27,122 nucleotides of DNA from JAKLDO01 sp035354435. GTDB lineage: Bacteria > UBP6 > UBA1177. The position numbers were made by a program, and so were the translations under genes. Position 1 is the first letter of the stretch. Every line of letters starts with the position of its first letter. This document shows positions 1 through 6,318 of the stretch, piece by piece. The notes under the pieces are model-generated. The model had not been told where the DNA came from. It made no database searches and saw only the letters and a list, made by a program, of their open reading frames with translations. The stretch lies in contig DAOQAY010000023.1 of the NCBI GenBank assembly GCA_035354435.1, forward strand, positions 1 through 27,122. Reading direction: 5' to 3'.

Positions 1-1085
1 ATTTCATCCCAAAGGTTCTGTGAAGTTCCGTCTTCAATAAAATCACCGCCGAAACTTATAAAACTGGGATCTTTTTTCATTGCACTTTTCATTATTTTTC
101 CAAGCTGCTCCGGCGCGCCGCGGCTGTCACCCATTGCAATAAAGGTAAATTTCTGATCTTCTATAGGTTTTCTTGAATCCGGCGCTGTTCTGAAATGATA
201 TATACTGCTGAAAATTTCTTTATTATCTGAACCGATCCCTCCGGCCTGATAATAATACTTCGTGTCAGGTTCCAGACCGCATATTTCTGCCGTGTGGACA
301 GTTTTCCATGAGCCGCTGAAAGGGAGTGTTGTTGCAGAACCGATCATTGATCCTGAGTTGTTTCTGCTTATTTCGATATAATCTGACATGTCTTCTTTTG
401 TGCTGACTCTAAGTACGGTTGATTTTGTCATTGACCCTGCATTACTGTCTTTTGTTGTCCATGTAACTGTCATGGAAATTGCAGGATTTGACTGCCAGCT
501 TAATCTCAAATAGACTGGTTCCGGATTGTCTCCGAGGATTCTCTCTTCAACGAAAGATTTGAGTTCATTTCTTTCTTCATTTCCTTTGTTTGTTCCGCAG
601 ATCGGATCCTGTATTTTTTCAGGAGCTTTTTCGCAATTGGTTTTATCCCATTTGCATTCAGTTCCGCATGTAGCAGTTCCATCAGTGAAGTCGCCGATTT
701 CAGTACAGTCTTTCTGATTTCCGTCACACTCTTCGTCGCCTTCAACTATACTGTTTCCGCATTCGGCCTGATTCTGACAATTTTCAGTATTCCAGCCGAG
801 ACAATCACTTCTGCAAGATGCAGTTCCTTCTCCCAGTCCAAGCTCTGAACATGTTTTTTCACCACCGTCGCAGATTTCGGTTCCTTCAACTTTGCTGTTT
901 CCGCAGACCGGAACCACTTCATTTCCTTCATCATTTTTTTCATTTTCGTCCTGAATTTGTTCGGTATCATTTTTATCAGTGTTTGTATCGCTGCCGTTTT
1001 CATTGTTTCCAAGCATTTTGCCGCTATCCGAAACATCACAGGATATAAAGCCCAGAAGAAGCAGTGTTAAAAAGATCTTTTTCAT
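1..1085 (-). CDS. Purple-acid-phosphatase-like metallophosphoesterase lipoprotein (3' end cut off by window)
   Basis: The reading frame is open from the ATG at 1085 to the window edge (361 codons, no stop), so the C-terminus is missing. Residues 1-16 form a lipoprotein signal ending in the lipobox FISC (Cys16). An Asn/Asp/Glu-rich linker follows, then two cysteine-rich repeats of the form CGNS.VEG.E.CDG (about residues 54-80 and 87-120), as in the Myxococcus cysteine-rich repeat family. Residues about 165-310 look like the fibronectin-III-like N-terminal domain of purple acid phosphatases. The catalytic metallophosphoesterase domain then begins: the first metal-binding motif GDSRG is at residues 319-323 and the second (GGD) has Asp348; the GNH motif would lie beyond the edge. 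An SD (GGAG) sits about 7 nt before the ATG. It follows the porin gene by 15 nt, so it is probably in the same operon. By family it should hydrolyse phosphate monoesters outside the inner membrane. The domain call is fairly sure; the substrate is inference from context. Confidence 0.8.
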   Translation of the reverse strand, partial: MKKIFLTLLLLGFISCDVSDSGKMLGNNENGSDTNTDKNDTEQIQDENEKNDEGNEVVPVCGNSKVEGTEICDGGEKTCSELGLGEGTASCRSDCLGWNTENCQNQAECGNSIVEGDEECDGNQKDCTEIGDFTDGTATCGTECKWDKTNCEKAPEKIQDPICGTNKGNEERNELKSFVEERILGDNPEPVYLRLSWQSNPAISMTVTWTTKDSNAGSMTKSTVLRVSTKEDMSDYIEISRNNSGSMIGSATTLPFSGSWKTVHTAEICGLEPDTKYYYQAGGIGSDNKEIFSSIYHFRTAPDSRKPIEDQKFTFIAMGDSRGAPEQLGKIMKSAMKKDPSFISFGGDFIEDGTSQNLWDE

Positions 1086-1100
1086 TTTTATCTCCATATT

Positions 1101-2624
1101 TTATAAAGCTAACTGTAATTGAAGTATCCACATGTCATTTCTCAGCTGGATATTTTTAAGCTTTCCAAGACCATTGCTGTCAAGGTCGTTAATATCTCTG
1201 AAATTTTCGAGTTCATCACGCATGGAGTAGTCAAAACTGATTTTTATTTTGTTTCTCCACCCCGCAGCATCAAAATAAATGTTTGTTCCGAATGTCATTA
1301 CTCTTGTTTTTCTGTCCTGATGTGTATTTATTCCGACAGGGACAAATTCTTCAAGCATTGCAGCAGTATAAATGTTGTCACCGATCGGTTTGAAAGGATC
1401 GAACTCTTCAAAGCGGAATTTGAGTTCCAGATGTTTTCTCAAGTCAATTCTCCAGAAAGCAAAAGGCACGAAAGCTGCCGCCTGAACAAAAAAACCTTCC
1501 GACTGCCATGAAGAATCATATGACTCTCCTTTTTTGTTCATTTCTTTTTCAAAAGATTTTGAATAATAACTTCTCAGAATATACCAGCCTCCGGAAATGC
1601 TGACCCCCTGCCATGCCATTATTCCGTCAACACCGATCATTCCGGCATCTTTTTTATGGTCCTGAACCTCAAGATCCACACTTTTCCCCCAGTTAAATCC
1701 GACAGTCATATACGGTTTGTCTATTTCCCATGAACTTTCGTTATATGGCTGATAACCGAATGGATTAGCTTCCATTCTGAGAGTGAACATGGATGCATCT
1801 CCTCTGCCGCTCCCTTTTTTCATGTCATAACCGTTCTGATAGGCGAAATAATATTTAAGAATTCCTTTCGGCCAGTTTTTCATTGCACTTAGATGAGGCC
1901 ATGGAAAAAGGTCTCCATAAAACATAAATCCGATATCTTTTGAAGGGAAGTTCCCGAGTTTTTTCTTTGCATCATATCCTTTCATCTGAGTTGTTTTCTG
2001 GGAAACAACCATTGCTTCATCTGCAAAAAGCTGATTTGAACCAGACATGGCTCTTTGATACATTGCCGGAGATTTTATCAGACCGGCTCTGACTCCGATG
2101 TATTCAATAAGGGGAAAATCAACATAGATCTCTTCCGGAGAAACTTCATAAGTAACTGTATCCCAGATGTTGAACTCTATTTTAAATCCGGACCATTTTG
2201 CTAACTTTCCATTAAAGGACAACCGTGCTTTCTGAAGAGCGAATGCGTCGTTGGTCGAACCGGAAGGAAGGCTGCTGTCATCATTGATTCCGGTGTATCT
2301 TCCCTGGACATAACCACCAAGCCATAAACCGGCGTTGCCATCATTCCAGCGGTAAATATAAAGTTTGTCATCAGGGTTTTTCTTTGTATCCAGATCACAG
2401 GTTCCGGCGCACCACCATACAGATTTCTTTTTTTCGACCGCTTCAGTTTTTTCAGTCTTTTTATCTTCTTTTACGGGTTCTGTTTTTTCCACAGGTTTTT
2501 CTTCTTCAGCAAACTCTGATTCATCATCGAATTCTGTTCCGGTTTCAAAATCATCTTCTGCAGAAAGTTGTAAATGGAATAAAAGTATAAGAATTGCAGT
2601 TGTGTACAGAAAACGGTTTGTCAT
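1101..2624 (-). CDS. Phosphate-selective porin O/P-like outer-membrane protein
   Basis: This 507-residue protein has an N-terminal Sec signal peptide (hydrophobic TAILILLFHLQLSA, cleavage likely after LSA). An unusual acidic and Lys/Glu-rich stretch (about residues 23-70) precedes the barrel. The barrel part starts near GGYVQGRYTG, followed by FALQKARLSFNGKL and an alternating aromatic/polar pattern typical of OprO/OprP-type porins. The last residues (LQLQLAL) do not end in the usual aromatic. The start overlaps the stop of the ankyrin gene by ATGA and has a GGAG SD inside that gene's end, which suggests translational coupling. The neighbours (phosphatase downstream; divergent PhoB, PhoU-like and PiT genes) support anion or phosphate passage. 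The porin fold is well supported; phosphate selectivity is inference, and a general short-chain porin is possible. Confidence 0.75.
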   Translation of the reverse strand: MTNRFLYTTAILILLFHLQLSAEDDFETGTEFDDESEFAEEEKPVEKTEPVKEDKKTEKTEAVEKKKSVWWCAGTCDLDTKKNPDDKLYIYRWNDGNAGLWLGGYVQGRYTGINDDSSLPSGSTNDAFALQKARLSFNGKLAKWSGFKIEFNIWDTVTYEVSPEEIYVDFPLIEYIGVRAGLIKSPAMYQRAMSGSNQLFADEAMVVSQKTTQMKGYDAKKKLGNFPSKDIGFMFYGDLFPWPHLSAMKNWPKGILKYYFAYQNGYDMKKGSGRGDASMFTLRMEANPFGYQPYNESSWEIDKPYMTVGFNWGKSVDLEVQDHKKDAGMIGVDGIMAWQGVSISGGWYILRSYYSKSFEKEMNKKGESYDSSWQSEGFFVQAAAFVPFAFWRIDLRKHLELKFRFEEFDPFKPIGDNIYTAAMLEEFVPVGINTHQDRKTRVMTFGTNIYFDAAGWRNKIKISFDYSMRDELENFRDINDLDSNGLGKLKNIQLRNDMWILQLQLAL

Positions 2625-3316
2625 CTTTTTCTCCGGCTTATCATTATTTTAATTTTTTCACGATTTTCTTTGAATCCTTCTCCATTCAGCAAGGCTGAAA
2701 TGTTTTTTCCGTTGTGATCTTTAACAGCTGGATCGCTGCCTGCTTCAAGAAGCATCATCGTTATGTCAGGCCAGGCTTTACCGGCAGCATAAAATAATGC
2801 AGTCCGTCCCGTCGAATCCTTTGCATTTATGTCGGCACCTTTCGAAATTATCAGCTTTACAAGGTCAGGATCACTATGACGATGTCCGCTGGAAGCAAGC
2901 ATGAGAGGTGTAACTCCTGCTGCATTTGCAATATTTACGGAAGCTCCTTTTTGAAGAAGTATTTCTGCCATTTCTTTCTGTTTAGCCTGCAAGGCCATGC
3001 TCAAAGGAGTTGTGTCAGAATTGTTTTTACTATTGATGTCAGCTCCTTTTTCAAGAAGCAGCCTGAAAGCATCAATCCTTCCGAATCTAATTGCATATTG
3101 CAAAGGAGTGTCGCCTTCTTTGTCTTTTGCATTAATATCAGCTCCTTTATTTATGAGCTCAATAAATCTGTTATCACCTTCGATCATTGAAACATGGAGT
3201 GCTGTTCTGCCTCTTTGACCGGAATCATGTATGTTCCCGACGGCAGATTTTTTTTCTTTGACTGAACACGATAAAAGTAAAACAATTGACAGCATTAAAA
3301 CGACTAGATTTTTCAT
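2621..3316 (-). CDS. Ankyrin-repeat lipoprotein
   Basis: The 231-residue product starts with a lipoprotein signal (lipobox LLSC, Cys17). From about residue 36 to 215 it carries five to six ankyrin repeats, with recurring G.TAL / G.TPL turns and KGADIN loops (for example KGADINAKD twice and KGADINSKN). The start at 3316 has a strong SD (GGGAGG at 3321-3326). The stop overlaps the porin start (ATGA). Ankyrin repeats are protein-binding scaffolds, so a periplasmic partner is likely, possibly one of the two proteins made from the same transcript. Its place as first gene of a phosphate-type operon is unusual. The partner and function are unknown; the fold is clear. Confidence 0.88.
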   Translation of the reverse strand: MKNLVVLMLSIVLLLSCSVKEKKSAVGNIHDSGQRGRTALHVSMIEGDNRFIELINKGADINAKDKEGDTPLQYAIRFGRIDAFRLLLEKGADINSKNNSDTTPLSMALQAKQKEMAEILLQKGASVNIANAAGVTPLMLASSGHRHSDPDLVKLIISKGADINAKDSTGRTALFYAAGKAWPDITMMLLEAGSDPAVKDHNGKNISALLNGEGFKENREKIKIMISRRKR

Positions 3317-3399
3317 TAATTCCTCCCGATATCTTTTTCATATACAAAAAACTTTGGAGAGTTTAAGTTGACTGGTTTAAAAAATGATGAGTACAGTTT

Positions 3400-3471
3400 G
3401 AATTTTGTGTTAAGAATGTGTTGTAATCTTAACCACTTGAATTGTTAAGAATCTTAACAGAAAACTGACAG
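3400..3471. promoter_or_regulatory. Cluster of four TCTTAAC motifs with a Pho-box-like element in the divergent control region
   Basis: Between the leftward ankyrin gene and the rightward response regulator, TCTTAAC occurs four times. On the + strand it starts at 3427 and 3452; on the - strand it occupies 3415-3409 and 3450-3444. The inner pair forms a near-perfect palindrome at 3444-3458 (7-bp arms, 1-base centre); the outer pair forms a 7-bp inverted repeat with 11-bp spacing (3409-3433). The + strand stretch 3454-3471 matches the E. coli Pho-box consensus at 12 of 18 positions (ending AAAACTGACA). A similar TCTTAACACAAAATTC reads toward the ankyrin gene (3415-3400). The likely binder is the adjacent PhoB-type regulator; that is inference. 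Confidence 0.5.
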
Positions 3472-3496
3472 CAATACAGTTGAATAAAAAACACAA

Positions 3497-3502
3497 TATA
3501 AT
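3497..3502 (+). promoter_or_regulatory. Probable -10 box of the response-regulator operon
   Basis: A perfect TATAAT lies 37 nt before the start codon at 3539. No good -35 hexamer is found at 16-18 bp. This fits a promoter that needs an activator, such as a PhoB-type protein bound at the element ending at 3471. Confidence 0.5.
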
Positions 3503-3538
3503 AGAATAAAGAAGTTTTATTATTTGGAGGAGGTCGAC

Positions 3539-4231
3539 ATGGCAAAAGAAAAGATACTTCTTGTTGAAGACGAAGAAGACATTCTCAACCTTATGAAATA
3601 CAATCTGGAAAGAGAAGGTTTTAAAGTTGATGGTGCTGCATCCGGTGAAATGGCGCTGAGAATTGCCAGGGAAACTATTCCGGACATTATACTTCTTGAT
3701 CTTATGCTGCCGGGAATGGATGGACTGGATGTGTGCAGGATTTTGAAAAATGACAAAAATACCCAGAGAATTCCGATAGTAATGGTAACTGCCAAAGGCG
3801 AAGACAGCGATGTGGTGACAGGACTTGAGCTCGGAGCGGAAGATTATATTACAAAACCGTTCAGTCCTAAGGTTCTGGTTGCAAGAATCAAAACTGTTTT
3901 AAGGCGTAATAACAAAAATGAAGAAACCATTAAGAATCCGGTAATAAAAATAGAAGGAATGGAGATCGACACGATAAAGCACAGAGTCAGTATTGATGAT
4001 GAAAGGATTGACCTTACCGCGACAGAGTTCAGTATTCTGGTCTATCTGGCAAAAAGACCGGGCTGGGTTTTTACGAGGACTCAGATAATAAATTCAATAA
4101 AAGGTGATGATTATCCTGTAACAGACAGATCTGTCGATGTGCAGATCCTGAATTTAAGAAAAAAACTCGGCAAAGTCGGTGATTTTATTGAAACAGTCCG
4201 CGGTGTCGGTTACAGATTCAAAGAGCAGTAG
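3539..4231 (+). CDS. PhoB/OmpR-family response regulator
   Basis: This 230-residue two-domain regulator has a receiver at about 1-120 with acidic residues Glu10/Asp11, phospho-acceptor Asp54 (DLMLPGMDG), Thr84 and Lys106 (ITKPFSP). The C-terminal winged helix (about 130-230) shows the OmpR/PhoB signature LTATEFSILVYL and ends RSVDVQILNLRKKLG...VRGVGYRF. A longer frame from TTG at 3524 is possible, but that codon lies inside the SD GGAGGAGG (3526-3533), so ATG 3539 is chosen. The next genes are PhoU-like and PiT, which makes a phosphate-responsive PhoB function likely. No partner histidine kinase is encoded beside it. The family is certain; the PhoB identity is inferred. Confidence 0.93.
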   Translation: MAKEKILLVEDEEDILNLMKYNLEREGFKVDGAASGEMALRIARETIPDIILLDLMLPGMDGLDVCRILKNDKNTQRIPIVMVTAKGEDSDVVTGLELGAEDYITKPFSPKVLVARIKTVLRRNNKNEETIKNPVIKIEGMEIDTIKHRVSIDDERIDLTATEFSILVYLAKRPGWVFTRTQIINSIKGDDYPVTDRSVDVQILNLRKKLGKVGDFIETVRGVGYRFKEQ

Positions 4232-4322
4232 ATCATAATTCAAAAAAAAATAACTAAAAGCAGTATTTTTTAATAAAATTTTCCGCAAATATGAATTTAA
4301 TTGATTTAAGGAGAATGGAGTA

Positions 4323-4967
4323 ATGAAATTTAACATTTTTGATCTTTTACTGCCTCGCGAGACGAAATTCTTCGATTATTTCGACCAGCAGATCGATACA
4401 CTGATACTTGGAAGTCAGGCATTTAAGAAAATGGTTGTAGACCTTGATAAGTTACAGGAATTCGAGATAAAGACGCGTATTTCAGAGATCAAGGATATTG
4501 AAACAAAAGGAGATGTGATTGAACATCAGATAATAGATGAACTTCATCAAAGTTTCATAACACCTTTTGACCGTGAAGACATTCACCTGATGGCTGTAAA
4601 TATTGACAGAGCGCTTGATATCATCAACAGTTCTGCACAGAAGATTGATATGTACGGAATCCGTAAAGTGCCGACTAACATTGTCAATTTTGCCGATATA
4701 ATCATGGAGATGTGTCTTGAACTTCAGAAACTGATGAAACAGTTCAAGAATAAGAAAAAAGTTGAAGAGATGGTTGCAAAACTGCATAATTTTGAGAACA
4801 AAGGAGATTTTCTTTTCAGGATAAGCCTTGCCGACCTTTTTAACAACGGGACAAATGCCATTGAGATAATCAAGTTCAAGGAGATCTACGAACATCTTGA
4901 AGATCTTACTGACTGTCTCGATTTTATCGGAAAGACTGTCCGCGGTATAGCAGTCAAACAGGGGTGA
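4323..4967 (+). CDS. DUF47 / PhoU-like accessory protein of the PiT transporter
   Basis: A soluble, largely helical 214-residue protein. It begins MKFNIFDLLLPRETKFFDYF, typical of DUF47 proteins, and has two PhoU-like acidic metal-binding signatures: IETKGDVIEHQI (near residue 60) and ENKGDFLFRISL with the later EIYEHLEDLTDC. DUF47 genes are commonly paired with pit genes and are thought to control phosphate or metal-phosphate uptake. Here only 4 nt separate its stop from the PiT start. SD AAGGAG lies at 4308-4313. The 91-nt gap after the response regulator shows no clear terminator, so co-transcription is likely. Confidence 0.9.
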   Translation: MKFNIFDLLLPRETKFFDYFDQQIDTLILGSQAFKKMVVDLDKLQEFEIKTRISEIKDIETKGDVIEHQIIDELHQSFITPFDREDIHLMAVNIDRALDIINSSAQKIDMYGIRKVPTNIVNFADIIMEMCLELQKLMKQFKNKKKVEEMVAKLHNFENKGDFLFRISLADLFNNGTNAIEIIKFKEIYEHLEDLTDCLDFIGKTVRGIAVKQG

Positions 4968-4971
4968 TAAC

Positions 4972-5994
4972 ATGTTTTCAGTATATGCACTTGTTGTAAC
5001 AGTTGTTGTTATTGCACTGGTCTTTGATTTTCTGAACGGTTTTCATGATGCCGCAAATGCGATCTCAACTGTTGTTATAGCTAAAACTCTGACACCTCTT
5101 CAGGCGGTCATTCTTGCGGGATGTGCCAATTTCATCGGATATTTTTTCTTTGGTACTGCTGTGGCAAAAACTATAGGAACCGGCGTTGTTGATATTTCCC
5201 GGATAATGCGGGACGGCAATGTTCATATATCCATACTTGTCATTCTTGCCGGACTTGCGGGAGCCGCTGTCTGGGACCTGCTTACATGGATATGGGGACT
5301 TCCGACTTCTTCAAGTCACGCACTTATCGGCGGACTCGTAGGAAGCGCACTTGCGGCGGCAGGGTTTGATGTAATCGTTATCGGTGGAGTTCTTAAAATA
5401 TTTTCATTTATTTTTATAGCTCCGGTTCTTGGTTTTATTATGGCAACAATGGTGACTGCCGCTGTTCACTGGATATTCAGGAAACAGACTCCCGCCGGAA
5501 CGACAAAACTTTTCAGGAAAATGCAGCTTGTCACTACTTCAGCCTACAGTATCAGTCACGGTATCAACGATGCTCAGAAAACAATGGGTGTGATAATGAT
5601 AACGCTTGTGGCGGCAGGAATGCGTACTCCGGATGCACCTATTGATCACTGGATCATACTGTCATGCTATATTGCGATATCAATGGGCACAATGTTCGGC
5701 GGATGGCGCATAGTCAAAACTATGGGAACAAGGATCACAAAAATACACGCAAAAGAAGGGATCTGTGCTGAAACGGCTTCTGCGACAGTTCTTTTTGTAA
5801 CAGCACATTTCGGAATTCCTGTTTCGACCACACATGTCATTGCCGGTTCCATCATGGGAGTCGGCAGAGTGGAGCACGGAGCCAATGTCCGCTGGATCAC
5901 AGCCCGCAAAATAGTCTGGGCCTGGATACTTACCATTCCGGCAGCGGCAGCATGCGCCGCAGTCACATTTCTGATCATCAATCTTTTCCTGTGA
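4972..5994 (+). CDS. PiT-family inorganic phosphate permease
   Basis: A 340-residue polytopic inner-membrane protein with about ten hydrophobic segments. Both halves carry the duplicated PiT signature: FDFLNGFHDAANAISTVV near the N-terminus and SISHGINDAQKTMGVIM in the second half. The GLPTSSSHALIGGLVG and GIPVSTTHVIAGSIMG motifs are the paired PiT repeats. The family moves phosphate (often as a metal-phosphate complex) with H+ or Na+. It directly follows the DUF47 gene, with SD AGGGG at 4960-4964. The length is normal for short bacterial and archaeal PiT proteins. Confidence 0.95.
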   Translation: MFSVYALVVTVVVIALVFDFLNGFHDAANAISTVVIAKTLTPLQAVILAGCANFIGYFFFGTAVAKTIGTGVVDISRIMRDGNVHISILVILAGLAGAAVWDLLTWIWGLPTSSSHALIGGLVGSALAAAGFDVIVIGGVLKIFSFIFIAPVLGFIMATMVTAAVHWIFRKQTPAGTTKLFRKMQLVTTSAYSISHGINDAQKTMGVIMITLVAAGMRTPDAPIDHWIILSCYIAISMGTMFGGWRIVKTMGTRITKIHAKEGICAETASATVLFVTAHFGIPVSTTHVIAGSIMGVGRVEHGANVRWITARKIVWAWILTIPAAAACAAVTFLIINLFL

Positions 5995-6003
5995 TCTAAT
6001 ACC

Positions 6004-6031
6004 TTGAAAAATTAATAGAAATCAGTTAAAT
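6004..6031 (+). promoter_or_regulatory. Possible weak promoter for the PspC-domain gene
   Basis: TTGAAA (6004-6009), a 16-bp spacer and TTAAAT (6026-6031) lie in the 65-nt gap before the gene. Only moderate matches; read-through from the PiT operon is equally possible. Confidence 0.25.
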
Positions 6032-6059
6032 TCCGGTATGTTTTCTAAGGAGAATGAAA

Positions 6060-6242
6060 ATGAAAAAGTTGAACCTTTCCATGGACAAAAAGTTTCTCGG
6101 AGTCTGCGGCGGAATAGGGGAATATCTTGAAATCGACCCCGCAGTCGTAAGAATCCTCTGGGTTATCGGAACATTCGTTTCTTTCGGAATGGGGATACTC
6201 ATCTATTTTATCTGCTACGCCATAATGTCCTCACCAAGGTAA
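6060..6242 (+). CDS. Small PspC-domain membrane protein
   Basis: The 60-residue product is a stand-alone PspC domain: the soluble N-terminal part LSMDKKFLGVCGGIGEYLEIDPAVVR is followed by one long hydrophobic segment (ILWVIGTFVSFGMGILIYFI). An in-frame ATG exists at 6054, but the SD AAGGAG at 6047-6052 is too close to it; ATG 6060 gives 7-nt spacing. PspC domains act in envelope-stress sensing in enterobacteria. Short solitary copies like this are widespread and of unknown role. No other psp genes are nearby. Confidence 0.88.
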   Translation: MKKLNLSMDKKFLGVCGGIGEYLEIDPAVVRILWVIGTFVSFGMGILIYFICYAIMSSPR

Positions 6243-6276
6243 GGCAGCTTTACGCATACTCTTTTTTCAACCCATT

Positions 6277-6318
6277 CCCCAGCCCTTTCCCTTCAAGAAA
6301 GGAAAGGGTGTGTTGGGG
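6277..6318. terminator. Hairpin between convergent genes, possible bidirectional terminator or repeated palindrome
   Basis: CCCTTTCC (6283-6290) and GGAAAGGG (6301-6308) form a perfect 8-bp stem with a 10-nt loop. An outer CCCCA (6277-6281) pairs with TGGGG (6314-6318). It sits between the PspC gene and the stop codon of the convergent amylase gene. There is no clear run of T on either side, so termination is not certain. The sequence resembles the GC-rich intergenic palindromes that recur in many genomes. Confidence 0.5.

Noticed and set aside
506..1039. Two minus-strand frames (506-745 and 746-1039) that look like small genes
   Set aside because: A different minus-strand frame is open from 1085 through the window edge, with lipobox, cysteine-rich repeats and phosphoesterase motifs; these two are out-of-frame shadows of it.
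3524..3538. TTG start for the response regulator
   Set aside because: The TTG is part of the SD GGAGGAGG; the ATG at 3539 starts the conserved receiver sequence with correct spacing.
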